From DASYKT01 sp035995185 (GTDB taxonomy: Bacteria; Acidobacteriota; Blastocatellia; Pyrinomonadales; Pyrinomonadaceae), in the NCBI GenBank assembly GCA_035995185.1, contig DASYKT010000011.1:1-64000 (forward strand): a stretch of DNA of 64,000 nucleotides, in the 5' to 3' direction. Below are positions 25,977 through 34,099 of this stretch, piece after piece; position 1 is the stretch's first letter, and each line of letters opens with the position of its first letter. The notes under the pieces were generated by a model, which was not told where the DNA came from, made no database searches, and was given only the letters and a program-made list of their open reading frames with translations. The position numbers and the translations under genes are program-made.

Positions 25977-25987
25977 AATTAGCAAGC

Positions 25988-27550
25988 ATGCGCGAACTCC
26001 TGCAAAAACCAGCGCTGAAATCTGCCGTCGCGGCTGATATCTCACATTCCAAATCTTCGCGGTCGTCTCAATTCGATCTCGGAGCGGCTCTTACGCGAAG
26101 CGCTTGCGCCTGTGGCGGCGGGTGCCCGGCGTGCGTGAATAAAAACAACACTTTTCCGGTACAGCGAAAATCCCTCACCATAAGCCACCCGGCGGATACG
26201 GACGAGCGAGAAGCAGATGAGATCGCACGAAAGATCGCGGATGGGCAATCGGCAGAGGTCCGGGGTCGTGCGGATGGAACGGTCAGCCGAAAAAGTAACG
26301 ATCTAGCCGAAATCACCCCGAAATTCAGGTCGGGATTGGAAAGCATTGGTGGAGGGAGCGCGCTCGACGATCCTATTCGCCGCGAAATGGAATCGGAAAT
26401 GGGAGCCGACTTTAGCGGCGTCAGAATTCACACCGGCAGCGATGCCCACAGCATGAATGAAGATATAAACGCACAGGCTTTTACGCACGGGCACGATATC
26501 TTCTTCAGGCAGGGCGAATTCGATACCGGCTCGAGGCAAGGCAAAGAACTTCTCGCCCATGAGCTGGCACACACCGTACAGCAGGGTAAAAGCCGGCGAC
26601 TTGAAGAGACGAACCCTGATTCATCAACTCCGCGTATTCAAAGACAAGTATTCGATCCTGCTAAAAAGAAAAAGAAAGGCAGTGTGCCCGATGCGGGTAA
26701 ACCGAATAAACGTTCGAGCAAATCATATATTACTAGTGTTAAAAATGCTCTCGAGATGATCGAATTATATGGTCCGAAATTGGAGGCGCTGGGAGCTGCA
26801 ATTCTCAAAAATAAAGAAGGCATAGATATATTATCCGACAAGTTGAATGCGGCTGTAGTTGCGGACTTAGTAGGCTCTTTCAATCCTTTATTATTAGTGG
26901 TTAAAGAAATCGCTAACCTAATAAAGGGAGGCAGCGACATAGATTATATGATCTCTTTGCAAGTTATTAGAGCCAATGAGTTGGAAGGCATGGTGAAAGA
27001 GTACGAAGAGTTTTATACAACCTATCATTATGCGGTGACTTCCTTAAGGGGTGCAATGAGCGCTTCGTTATTAGACATGGGTAACGGCGTCATCTTGGAG
27101 AAAGTTGATGCATCAGCACCTAATATCAGTTTAGCTGCAGTTGCGGTTGCCGGGGCCGCAAAAGGCGTGCATAAGAATACGAAAACCGCAAAAGGTATGT
27201 ATGCCCTGTACGAAATAAAAATTGACGGAAAGATATTTAAGTACGGCATTGCCAACGTTTCAACGCTGACCGCCAGTAAAATCCCGATACGGCTCGCGCA
27301 ACAATATAGCAAGTTGGTGAGGACGTTAGGATTTGAAGGAGCTGAGATAACTTATAAAATAAAATTAGTACGCGAAACCATAAAAGACGTAATGATAAGT
27401 ATCGAAAGTGAAAAAATATTGAAATATGCAAAGCGACACGGCATACCTATCGGTAACGTCGCTCATATGAAAGCGTGGGCACAAGGACTTAAACGCTTGT
27501 CCCCCGAAGCTCGGGCTTTGATGTTAAAGTTTTTGAAAATTCCTAAATGA
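25988..27550 (+). CDS. DUF4157 protein with candidate GIY-YIG nuclease C-terminus
   Basis: 520 residues. N-terminus (~30-55) has the Cys motif CACGGGCPAC seen in many DUF4157 proteins. DUF4157 (~120-200) follows: REMESEMGADFSGVRIHTGS, QAFTHGHDIFF, and a zinc-protease-like HELAH at ~190. DUF4157 is typical of effectors loaded into extracellular contractile injection systems. After a linker and helical region (~240-390) the last ~120 residues show GIY-YIG-like order: YALYEI (403), YGIA (419), R in IPIRLAQQ (~435), E in SIESEK (~471), N in PIGNV (~490). From ~26650 the DNA turns AT-rich, as in polymorphic-toxin tip exchange. No injection-system genes or obvious immunity gene are in the window. 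Confidence 0.82.
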   Translation: MRELLQKPALKSAVAADISHSKSSRSSQFDLGAALTRSACACGGGCPACVNKNNTFPVQRKSLTISHPADTDEREADEIARKIADGQSAEVRGRADGTVSRKSNDLAEITPKFRSGLESIGGGSALDDPIRREMESEMGADFSGVRIHTGSDAHSMNEDINAQAFTHGHDIFFRQGEFDTGSRQGKELLAHELAHTVQQGKSRRLEETNPDSSTPRIQRQVFDPAKKKKKGSVPDAGKPNKRSSKSYITSVKNALEMIELYGPKLEALGAAILKNKEGIDILSDKLNAAVVADLVGSFNPLLLVVKEIANLIKGGSDIDYMISLQVIRANELEGMVKEYEEFYTTYHYAVTSLRGAMSASLLDMGNGVILEKVDASAPNISLAAVAVAGAAKGVHKNTKTAKGMYALYEIKIDGKIFKYGIANVSTLTASKIPIRLAQQYSKLVRTLGFEGAEITYKIKLVRETIKDVMISIESEKILKYAKRHGIPIGNVAHMKAWAQGLKRLSPEARALMLKFLKIPK

Positions 27551-27582
27551 TCGTCAGTGTTTTTTAATGGTCCTTAGTAAGT

Positions 27583-27828
27583 TTATATCTTGAATTCCGC
27601 CACGACCGGGGTATGATCGCTGGGCCGGTACCATTTTGCGGGGAGCGCGGTTGATCCAGCAGGCAGTACATTTTTCCGCCTGGGCGCCTTTTGCGCCTTA
27701 ACCGGCTCAAGGATTATGCCATCGAGGAGCTCCGGCGATGTGCCAAAGACCCAAAATCTAAATCCGGCTCGATCCTTTCCAAAGGTTTTTCCTGCCGGGT
27801 CATAAAGATCAGCAGCCGGTCTATTTTG
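27583..27828 (-). pseudogene. C-terminal remnant of an endonuclease/exonuclease/phosphatase protein
   Basis: The minus strand from ~27828 to a TAA at 27583 reads RPAADLYDPAGKTFGKDRAG, then GTSPELLDGIILEP, and ends LPAKWYRPSDHTPVVAEFKI. The PSDHTPVV-type motif is the C-terminal active-site signature of the EEP (DNase I-like) superfamily. About 80 residues remain with no start, so the rest of the gene was lost where it abuts the stop of the gene at 27821. Confidence 0.78.
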
Positions 27829-28333
27829 ACAAAATTAGTTCGCCGGATTCACTGTTTTCCGCACGATAACAGGTTTCCGCTTCGCCGTCGGTCAAACACA
27901 AAAGCTGCTTGCCGTACTCGTCTTCTTTTCTCTCAAACCCGAGCGATTTTTTGGTGGGTGTTTTGGTTTGCTCTTTATTGGCGCTGGCGGCACAGCTATT
28001 TGTGTTTTTCCAGTAATCGCGCGAGGGGTTTAATTTTATCGTCGAACCATCGACCGTGTATTTACCCTTGATCTCGTTAAAGAGCGTGGTGGTGCAGTTG
28101 TACATGGTCGATTCCATGTAGCCGATAAATTCATAATTGCCGTTCGGCAAAAACTTGTAGGTGAAAAGGCTGCCGCGGTTTGATTTAGTCGCGCCGGTCA
28201 CCGTGTTCTGATATTGCAGCGATCCGACGCTGCCCGTTTTCCAGTAACCGAGAATGTCTTCGGGTCCCTGTGCGTAAGCGGTAAAACTTTGTGAAAGCAA
28301 AAGTAGAAATAAAATAAGAACGATCTTTTTCAT
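27821..28333 (-). CDS. Exported hypothetical protein (lipocalin-like?)
   Basis: 170 residues from the ATG at 28333, which has a GGAG ribosome site (TTGGAGATGATT). The frame open to 28366 has none. A clear signal peptide (MKKIVLILFLLLLSQSFTAYAQ) is followed by a compact beta-rich domain: DILGYWKTGSVGSLQYQN, FTYKFLPNGNYEFIGYM, KGKYTVDGSTIKLNPS, ending in CLTDGEAETCYRAE. The GxW start and strand pattern recall lipocalin-like periplasmic proteins, but I cannot assign a family. Its 3-prime end meets an EEP-gene remnant. Confidence 0.75.
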   Translation of the reverse strand: MKKIVLILFLLLLSQSFTAYAQGPEDILGYWKTGSVGSLQYQNTVTGATKSNRGSLFTYKFLPNGNYEFIGYMESTMYNCTTTLFNEIKGKYTVDGSTIKLNPSRDYWKNTNSCAASANKEQTKTPTKKSLGFERKEDEYGKQLLCLTDGEAETCYRAENSESGELILSK

Positions 28334-28444
28334 AATCATCTCCAAAAAATTTATGTTGGCAAACAAAAGTTTGCGGTTAAAAAGTAAGGCGAAGAAAAAT
28401 GAAAGAAAGGATCATTTGGCAATATGAACAATTAGCAATTGCTG

Positions 28445-28541
28445 TTTAGTGTATTTGGTGTGTTTCGTGGTTAAGCTTTAGTTCATTTACTTAAATGCAT
28501 ACATAAGAGTTTAACCACGAAATACACTAAACACACGAAAA
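28445..28541. repeat. Imperfect inverted repeat, cgtggttaa/ttaaccacg type
   Basis: Left arm TTTAGTGTATTTGGTGTGTT then TCGTGGTTAA; right arm TTAACCACGAAATACACTAA then ACACACG. A long imperfect hairpin in the gap before csbD. Confidence 0.65.
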
Positions 28542-28672
28542 TAGATCGCTGACACGCGGGCTTCTGCCCTAAAGACACGACTCAAAACGAGGAATGCTAA
28601 TTGCATTTCAACATCTGGAAGATAATAAAAGTGTCTGGAATTAGTACGTGACACTTAAATCAAGGAGGAATT

Positions 28673-28906
28673 ATGGGAATCATCAATAAAGACGAGGTTA
28701 AAGGTAAATACGAGCAGGCAAAGGGTTACGTCAAAGACAAAGCCGGTGAAGTGACCGGAAACACAAGGCTGGAAGCCGAAGGCGAAGCCCAGCACGCCAA
28801 GGGCGAGGCCCAGGAAACCTGGGGCAAATTCAAACGCGGGGTTTCAGATGCGGTAGATTCGGTCGGTGAAGCGATCAGCGATGCCGGAAAGAAAGTGAAC
28901 GATTAA
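28673..28906 (+). CDS. CsbD family stress protein
   Basis: 77 residues of low hydrophobicity, with the CsbD pattern MGIINKDEVKGKYEQAKGYV, then KDKAGEVTGNTRLEAEG and GKAQE-like repeats. The C-terminus (VSDAVDSVGEAISDAGKKV) is an extra amphipathic helix. CsbD proteins are small stress-induced proteins of unclear function. Strong ribosome site AAGGAGGAATT before the ATG. It overlaps the convergent TPR gene by 4 bp. Confidence 0.9.
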   Translation: MGIINKDEVKGKYEQAKGYVKDKAGEVTGNTRLEAEGEAQHAKGEAQETWGKFKRGVSDAVDSVGEAISDAGKKVND

Positions 28907-29412
28907 TTCAAACGCTCCTGCATTTTTCTGAGCGCTTTGTAGGCGTTTATATAGTCAGGCTGCATTTTCAGAGCGAGGCCGTAATGTTTTGCGGCCTCTA
29001 AAAAATGCCCTCGTTTTTCCATGACGGTAGCGAGATTAAAATGCGGAAAGCCGCGCGCTTCATAACGGGTGGCCTGCATCGCCAGTTTGAACCAGCGCAC
29101 GCAGCCGTAATTGTCGCCCTTGGCGATCAGGTAGCTGCCGATGTCGTTATAAGGATTGCCGAAACCAGCGTCGATCGAGATAGCGGCCAGGCATTCGGCG
29201 ATGGCTTCGTCATAACGTCCCTGAAAACTATAAACCCAGCCGAGAAATGTAAAAGCTTCGGCAGTGGGCGCGGCGGCGATGGAATCTTTATAGAGCTTGA
29301 TCGCGCTTTCGTAATCATCGTCCATCTGCGCGGCATAGGCTTCATTAAAAAGCCTGATAGCCTCAAGATTTGCCGGGTCGTTTGTTTTTACCGTCTCGAA
29401 CATCCTAATCAC
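28903..29412 (-). CDS. TPR-repeat protein
   Basis: 169 residues forming about four tetratricopeptide repeats (AIRLFNEAYAAQMDDDYESA; AEAFTFLGWVYSFQGRYDEA; ARGFPHFNLATVMEKRGHFL; INAYKAL). TPR arrays bind partner proteins. The GTG at 29412 overlaps the TGA of the tryptophan dioxygenase gene by 4 bp (GTGA). A start at the ATG at 29403 is also possible. Third gene of the operon hydrolase-tdo-TPR. No signal peptide, so cytosolic. Confidence 0.85.
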   Translation of the reverse strand: MIRMFETVKTNDPANLEAIRLFNEAYAAQMDDDYESAIKLYKDSIAAAPTAEAFTFLGWVYSFQGRYDEAIAECLAAISIDAGFGNPYNDIGSYLIAKGDNYGCVRWFKLAMQATRYEARGFPHFNLATVMEKRGHFLEAAKHYGLALKMQPDYINAYKALRKMQERLN

Positions 29413-30209
29413 ATTTTATCAGAAACGGGCACTTGAAGGTGAGTCCGTGCTTCCCACAATTCGGGAAAGAATTTCTTGGTCAGGGTTTTCTGCAGGTAGC
29501 CAACGCCTTCGCTGCCGCCGGTGCCGGGTTTCATTCCCAACATTCGCTCGACCATGGTCACGTGGTTCGAACGCCAGAAGATGACGTGCTCGTCGTGTTC
29601 GATCAGCAGGTCCTGCAGCTGGTAAAGGTCGTGATCGTTTTCCGGGTGGGTGAGAATATCTACTATCGCCGCGACGCGTTTGTCGTGATCGGAAACATCG
29701 ATGCCTCTCTTATTCAACAAGGCCCAAAAAGTGTCGGCCAGGCTCGGCGCGCCAAATCTTTTTACCAACTGCGGGTAGGCGTAATCGTCGTTCTTAAAGG
29801 TGGCCAGAATTTTTTCATCCTTTGCGCCGGAAACAAATTCGAGTTCGCGAAACTGCATCGATTGAAAACCGCTGGCCGGATTAAGCTTGTCGCGAAATTC
29901 GAGAAAGCCGATCGGCGCCATCGTTTCCAGGATGTGGATCTGCGAAACGAGAATTTTCTCAATCGAGACGATCACGCGCAGCGAATGATTGGCGCGGAAG
30001 ATACGCTCCTCGTTCAGCCAACCGATGGTGGCGTCGAGTTCGTGGAGTAATTGCTTGAACCAGAGTTCGTAGGTCTGGTGGATGATGATAAAAAGCAGCT
30101 CGTCGTGGCTGACCGGGTCGGAAAGAGTTTGCTGCAGCTCGATCAGGTCCGGCACTTTCAGATACTGGTTATAAGACAGTGTCGCATTTTTACCGTATTC
30201 ATTACTCAT
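29409..30209 (-). CDS. kynA: Tryptophan 2,3-dioxygenase
   Basis: 266 residues, the normal bacterial length. Family motifs: LLFIIIHQTYELWFKQLLHE near the N-terminus (distal heme-pocket His), FREFRDKLNPASGFQSMQFR-like segment FLEFRDKLNPASGFQS, and the C-terminal RSNHVTMVERMLG with the proximal heme His, followed by KPGTGGSEGVGYL. It opens the indole ring of L-tryptophan to N-formylkynurenine, the first step of the kynurenine route. The start overlaps the stop of the upstream alpha/beta-hydrolase (ATGA). That hydrolase is not an obvious kynurenine formamidase, and no other kynurenine genes are here. Confidence 0.94.
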   Translation of the reverse strand: MSNEYGKNATLSYNQYLKVPDLIELQQTLSDPVSHDELLFIIIHQTYELWFKQLLHELDATIGWLNEERIFRANHSLRVIVSIEKILVSQIHILETMAPIGFLEFRDKLNPASGFQSMQFRELEFVSGAKDEKILATFKNDDYAYPQLVKRFGAPSLADTFWALLNKRGIDVSDHDKRVAAIVDILTHPENDHDLYQLQDLLIEHDEHVIFWRSNHVTMVERMLGMKPGTGGSEGVGYLQKTLTKKFFPELWEARTHLQVPVSDKM

Positions 30210-30850
30210 TGTTTATCTATTTGTTCTGTCACCCAGGCGGTGATCGTTTTTTTCAAATCATCCAGTTTGCTATCAAAAAAATGGCCGCAATTTTCAAAGA
30301 CCACCAGTTTGGCCTGCGCCGTCACCGGCAGGCCTTCGACCAGCGTGCGCAATTTCCCGACATTACCGTATTCATCCTGCGCGCAATGCACAAAAAGTAT
30401 CGGTTTATCTAAAGTGTTCAAATAACTGTAGTTATATTTGTCGACCGGCGACCCGATACTGATCAACCGCACCACTCGCTTGTCCGTGACGCCCACTTCG
30501 GTGCCGAAACGCGAACCGAAAGAAAACCCGGCCAGCGTGATAGGTTCTTGCGGATATTTTTCGGCCAGGAAATCAAGCGCCGTGCGAACATCGTCCTGTT
30601 CGCCGCGGCCTTCATCGTGCGTCCCGGTGCTGGCGCCCACGCCGCGAAAATTAAATCTTAGCGCTGCCAAACCGGCATCGAGTAATCCGGCCGCGGCGCG
30701 AAAAACCACTTTATTATGCATCGTGCCGGCGCCCAGCGGATGCGGGTGGCAAACCAGCGCCACACCCTTCCGCTCGCCTGAAGGCTCTTTTAAGATCGCC
30801 TCAAGCTTGCCGTGCGACGCGGGGATAAATAAATTTCCTGCCGGATACAT
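30206..30850 (-). CDS. Alpha/beta hydrolase (COG2945-like)
   Basis: 214 residues. The pattern VALVCHPHPLGAGTMHNKVV, FNFRGVGASTGTHDEGRGE, nucleophile GFSFGSRFGTEVG and late His in FENCGHFFD is that of the YfhR/COG2945 dienelactone-hydrolase-like family. There is no signal peptide. First gene of a three-gene unit with tryptophan dioxygenase and a TPR protein, joined by 4-bp overlaps. A role in hydrolysing N-formylkynurenine would fit the context, but this is inference and the sequence type does not show it. Confidence 0.88.
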   Translation of the reverse strand: MYPAGNLFIPASHGKLEAILKEPSGERKGVALVCHPHPLGAGTMHNKVVFRAAAGLLDAGLAALRFNFRGVGASTGTHDEGRGEQDDVRTALDFLAEKYPQEPITLAGFSFGSRFGTEVGVTDKRVVRLISIGSPVDKYNYSYLNTLDKPILFVHCAQDEYGNVGKLRTLVEGLPVTAQAKLVVFENCGHFFDSKLDDLKKTITAWVTEQIDKQ

Positions 30851-30895
30851 TAAATGAGTTTAGCAGTCAGGAGTCGGGAGAGTCTAGAGAGTATG

Positions 30896-31006
30896 GAGCG
30901 CGGGCATCTTGCCCGCAAAGGCCGCTCGCGGCCTGAAAGCTTCAGTGTCGGTTTTCACAATCTCGAACGCTGCGCGTCCGCTGCGGGCAAGATGCCCGCG
31001 CTCCAT
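30896..31006. repeat. Palindromic repeat pair GGAGCGCGGGCATCTTGCCC
   Basis: GGAGCGCGGGCATCTTGCCCGC at the left and its exact reverse complement at the right enclose ~65 bp. Each arm is also a hairpin (GCGGGCA-tct-TGCCCGC). The inner right side (CTGCGCGTCCGCTGCGGGCA) matches the repeat at 16020-16064. Confidence 0.85.
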
Positions 31007-31008
31007 AT

Positions 31009-31389
31009 CTAATTCTTCTGGATCGGCACTTTCTTAAAGTGTTCGTCGACCGCCACGTAGGTCAGCTCGGCTTCGGTCACTTCCACGGTTTCGCTGACGT
31101 TTTTAAAACGAGCGGCCTCAACGCAAACTTTGACCGTGATCGACGTATTACCGACCTTTGTTACTTCGCCGTAAAAACTCACCAGGTCGCCGACGTAAAC
31201 CGGCTGGTGAAACACGACCTCGCGCATCGCCACGGTGACAAATCGGCGGTGATTCGTACGCCGCACGGCCTCGATCGCGCCGGCCTGATCGATGTAGCTA
31301 AGAAGTACGCCGCCAAATATAGTGCCTTGCGCATTGGTCATGTGCGGCATCATAGAAACGCGGATCGACGGGTTGGTGTTGTCTGCCAT
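31009..31389 (-). CDS. Acyl-CoA thioesterase (hotdog fold, YciA/BACH-like)
   Basis: 126 residues of a single hotdog domain. MMPHMTNAQGTIFGGVLLSY with the helix DQAGAIEAVRRTN is the classic acyl-CoA thioesterase start (N-x-x-G-x-x-F/hG-G-x-L, catalytic Asp in IDQAG). It continues RRFVTVAMREVVFHQPVYVG and DLVSFYGEVTKVGNTSI. It hydrolyses acyl-CoA in the cytosol. The ATG at 31389 is followed directly by family sequence. A palindromic repeat adjoins its stop codon. Confidence 0.9.
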   Translation of the reverse strand: MADNTNPSIRVSMMPHMTNAQGTIFGGVLLSYIDQAGAIEAVRRTNHRRFVTVAMREVVFHQPVYVGDLVSFYGEVTKVGNTSITVKVCVEAARFKNVSETVEVTEAELTYVAVDEHFKKVPIQKN

Positions 31390-31533
31390 ATAAAGTGAAC
31401 AAAAATAGCCTTTTAAGGCTTAACGGATAAATTTCTGCGAGCGGTGAAAAACACGTTTTACACGTAAAAAACCGCTAATTTGATAAAAAATGCTGTTTGC
31501 GCGTTTATTTTAACCGAAAATGAGAAAAAACTC

Positions 31534-31562
31534 TTGACATAAACGCCGGTTTCTAATAAATT
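31534..31562 (+). promoter_or_regulatory. Probable sigma-70-type promoter of the cold-shock gene
   Basis: TTGACA at 31534-31539, a 17-bp spacer, and TAAATT at 31557-31562. The -35 is perfect; the -10 is weaker. Transcription from here would give a leader of about 290 nt before the csp ATG. Confidence 0.6.
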
Positions 31563-31569
31563 TACGGTC

Positions 31570-31860
31570 GTTCAAACACTAAATCATTAAAAATGAAATG
31601 TCGTATCAAGGTCAGGTGCCACTAGTTCTTTACGTAGTTAGTTTTGTTTTGAACTTAGCTCAAACCATTCGCTGTCTCAGGCAACTCTCCCCGGATTGTC
31701 TGGATATCGAATTTAGTTGTTCGTGAAGCGTTCCCGTGTTGATACTGTGCTGGCAGCTTAACACCCAACTCTCGACAACTAGTATTTTTCACTTATACGA
31801 TCGGCCCAAGAACCGTTCGTCTTTAGAATTTATTGAAGTTTGTAGGAGGAAATTGTAAGA
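31570..31860 (+). promoter_or_regulatory. Long 5-prime leader of the cold-shock gene
   Basis: About 290 bp without a gene between the promoter and csp. It ends in a strong ribosome site (TAGGAGGAAATTG). Long structured leaders that switch fold at low temperature are known for cspA-type mRNAs, and this could be such a thermosensor. I see segments that may pair (for example CAACTCTCGACAACTAGT with ACTAGTTCTTTACG near 31621), but no fold was computed. No known riboswitch motif recognised. Confidence 0.5.
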
Positions 31861-32067
31861 ATGTCTAGAATTACCGGTCAAGTAAAATGGTTTAACAATG
31901 CAAAGGGCTATGGTTTTATCGAACAGCCCGGAGACTCTGATATTTTCGTGCATTACAGCGCGATACAAGGAGACGGTTACAAGACGCTGACGCAGGGCCA
32001 GGAAGTCGAATTTGAAGTCATAAAAGGACCGAAAGGACCGCAAGCCGAAAACGTAACCAAAGTTTAA
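31861..32067 (+). CDS. Cold-shock domain protein (CspA family)
   Basis: 68 residues, one cold-shock domain with both RNA-binding motifs: RNP1 KGYGFIEQ and RNP2 DIFVHYSAI, with TGQVKWFNNAKGYGF at the start. It binds single-stranded RNA/DNA and melts mRNA structure in the cold. Ribosome site AGGAGGAAATTGTAAGA before the ATG. A terminator 66 bases after the stop makes it a single-gene unit. Confidence 0.96.
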   Translation: MSRITGQVKWFNNAKGYGFIEQPGDSDIFVHYSAIQGDGYKTLTQGQEVEFEVIKGPKGPQAENVTKV

Positions 32068-32132
32068 CCGAGCAATTGACCGAGAGAAGTTTCGGTCGGG
32101 GATCCCACGAAGATCAAATTCATAAATAAAAG

Positions 32133-32160
32133 AAGGCGGCCCGATGAGGCCGCCTTTTTA
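32133..32160 (+). terminator. Rho-independent terminator after csp
   Basis: AAGGCGGCC-cgatga-GGCCGCCTTTTT: a 9-bp GC-rich stem with a T-run. Confidence 0.93.
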
Positions 32161-32180
32161 TCGCCAAATATATTGCTGTA

Positions 32181-32519
32181 TCAAAAATTCGTTTCGCCGC
32201 GCTGCTTGAATGTCCGGCGCCATAGTTCGCGATAGGATGTGAAACGCGACACCAGGTTGTTGAGCACATAACGCTGCGCATAGGTCAGGCTGCGGTCGTC
32301 GCTTAGCCGTTTAATATGGGCTTCTACGCGGCCGCGGGCTTCGTGGGGCGCGCGTTTTAAACCGCCGTTGAAATAGATGCCAAAATCGATCTTTAGCTTC
32401 CGGATATCTTCTTCGAGCCGGCCCAGATGCTGATCGACCGTCACTGCGTCCGCAAGAACGGTTTTCCCGAGGTTGCGCATATTTTGCTGCTGCCGCGCCA
32501 GTTTGTTTTGTATCGCCAT
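32181..32519 (-). CDS. Conserved-looking helical hypothetical protein
   Basis: 112 residues, strongly helical and basic. NMRNLGKTVLADAVTVDQHL and RLEEDIRKLKIDFGIYFNGG suggest a short helical bundle, and the end is RFTSYRELWRRTFKQRG. Highly charged with Arg/Lys, so RNA or protein binding is possible. The FGIYFNGG segment recalls small uncharacterised proteins seen with type IV pilus or gliding genes, but that link is weak. Lies between csp and selA, antisense to both. Confidence 0.68.
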   Translation of the reverse strand: MAIQNKLARQQQNMRNLGKTVLADAVTVDQHLGRLEEDIRKLKIDFGIYFNGGLKRAPHEARGRVEAHIKRLSDDRSLTYAQRYVLNNLVSRFTSYRELWRRTFKQRGETNF

Positions 32520-32599
32520 TTTATTACCGTATCTGAATGAATTTAGCGTGAGATGGTGAGAGGCTCATTTAATAAAAAATAAGCTATTATTACTATACG

Positions 32600-34021
32600 A
32601 TGGCGGACCCGGAAACTTCAACGAAAAAAACCGATCTAAGCTTACTACCTTCGGTAGACGCGCTGCTGCGCTCTGAAACGGGGCAGGATCTGGTTTCCGG
32701 GATCGGTGTTAAACACCTGACATTATTGGCGCGGGCGGCCATCGAGGGGCTGCGGGCGGAAATAGCCCGGGATAATGGAAAAAGCGCCGTCTCCCGGGAA
32801 GAATTGTTAAAGGAAGCTCAAATTCGCCTGGCGGCCGGGTGGGACTTGCAAAAGAGGGCGCGCCTGCAAAAAGTTATCAACGCCACGGGTGTGATAATTC
32901 ACACGAATCTGGGCCGCGCGCCGCTTTCCGAAGCAGCCAGAGCCGCGGTCGCCGAAACCGGCGGCTATTGCACGCTGGAATATGACCTCGCCACGGGCAA
33001 ACGCGGCAGGCGCGGCGCGCGGGCGGAAAAACTATTAGCGGACCTGACCGGCGCTGAGGCCGCGCTGATCGTGAACAATTGTGCCGCTGCCGCCTACCTG
33101 GTGCTGACGGCTTTAGCCGCCGGCGGTGAGACGATAATATCGCGCGGCGAACTGGTCGAGATCGGCGGAGATTTTCGCATTCCTGACGTGATGAAGCAGG
33201 CGGGAACTACGCTGGTCGAGGTCGGCACGACAAACCGCACAAAGCTTTCGGATTATAAAAACGCCATCACGGAAAACACACGCCTGATCGCGCGCGTACA
33301 CCCGTCGAATTTTCGCGTCATAGGTTTTACCTCGTCGCCTTCAGTAGCCGAACTTGCCGAACTCGCGCACAAACGCGGGCTTACTTTTTTCGAAGATGCG
33401 GGTTCCGGCGCGCTGCCCGATTTGACGCAATACGGCCTGGACGGTGAACCGCGCATTAGCGATTCTGTCGCCGCCGGTGTGGATGTGGCGACTTTTAGCG
33501 GCGATAAACTCCTCGGCGGTCTGCAAACCGGCCTCATTGTCGGCCGTGCGGAAGTGGTAGAAAAACTGCGCAAGCATCCGCTCTATCGAGTGCTGCGCGT
33601 GGATAAACTCACCTATGCGACGCTCGAAGCGACGCTCGAAAGCTACCTGCGCGGGACCGAATTAGAAGATATTCCGGTGCTGAAAATGCTCTCGCAAACC
33701 AAAGAGCAGTTGGCCGAACGCGCGGCGAATTTCGTCGAAAACCTGAGCGCGGAATTGAGTGAAAATTCTTCCTTAGTTGTCGATATTATCCCCGGCCATT
33801 CCGCCGTCGGCGGCGGTGCGGCCCCCGAAGCAAAACTTGAAACCAGCCTGATCGCCCTGACTCACAAAACCCTTTCCGCTAATCAACTGGAAGAAAAATT
33901 GCGCCTGGGCGAGCCGCCGGTGATTACGCGGGTACTGGAAGATAAAGTGGTGCTTGATCTAAGGACGGTATCGGAAAGTGATGAAAATGTTCTGGTAAAA
34001 ACCCTGCAAGATCTGTCGTAA
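32600..34021 (+). CDS. selA: L-seryl-tRNA(Sec) selenium transferase
   Basis: 473 residues, full SelA length, including the N-terminal domain (LLPSVDALLRSETGQDLV) that binds tRNA(Sec). The fold-type-I PLP core follows: VINATGVIIHTNLGRAPLS, GKRGRRGARAEKLLADLTGA, FEDAGSGALPDL, and the PLP lysine K303 in FSGDKLLGGLQTGLIVG. It converts Ser-tRNA(Sec) to Sec-tRNA(Sec). selB, selC and selD are not in the window. The start codon ATG at 32600 opens with family-like residues within ~15 codons. Confidence 0.94.
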   Translation: MADPETSTKKTDLSLLPSVDALLRSETGQDLVSGIGVKHLTLLARAAIEGLRAEIARDNGKSAVSREELLKEAQIRLAAGWDLQKRARLQKVINATGVIIHTNLGRAPLSEAARAAVAETGGYCTLEYDLATGKRGRRGARAEKLLADLTGAEAALIVNNCAAAAYLVLTALAAGGETIISRGELVEIGGDFRIPDVMKQAGTTLVEVGTTNRTKLSDYKNAITENTRLIARVHPSNFRVIGFTSSPSVAELAELAHKRGLTFFEDAGSGALPDLTQYGLDGEPRISDSVAAGVDVATFSGDKLLGGLQTGLIVGRAEVVEKLRKHPLYRVLRVDKLTYATLEATLESYLRGTELEDIPVLKMLSQTKEQLAERAANFVENLSAELSENSSLVVDIIPGHSAVGGGAAPEAKLETSLIALTHKTLSANQLEEKLRLGEPPVITRVLEDKVVLDLRTVSESDENVLVKTLQDLS

Positions 34022-34099
34022 AAAATCTTCAGAAATCCAAAGAAAAGTATTGTATTTAGGGTCGGCTTTAGGCTAATCTGCAGGCGTGGAAAACCCTGG

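Noticed and set aside
25988..27550. Complete contractile injection system around the DUF4157 protein
   Set aside because: No sheath, tube, baseplate or AAA+ genes nearby; only the cargo-type protein is present.
30206..30850. Alpha/beta hydrolase as kynurenine formamidase
   Set aside because: The motifs fit the COG2945 hydrolase group rather than known formamidases; only the operon position hints at it.
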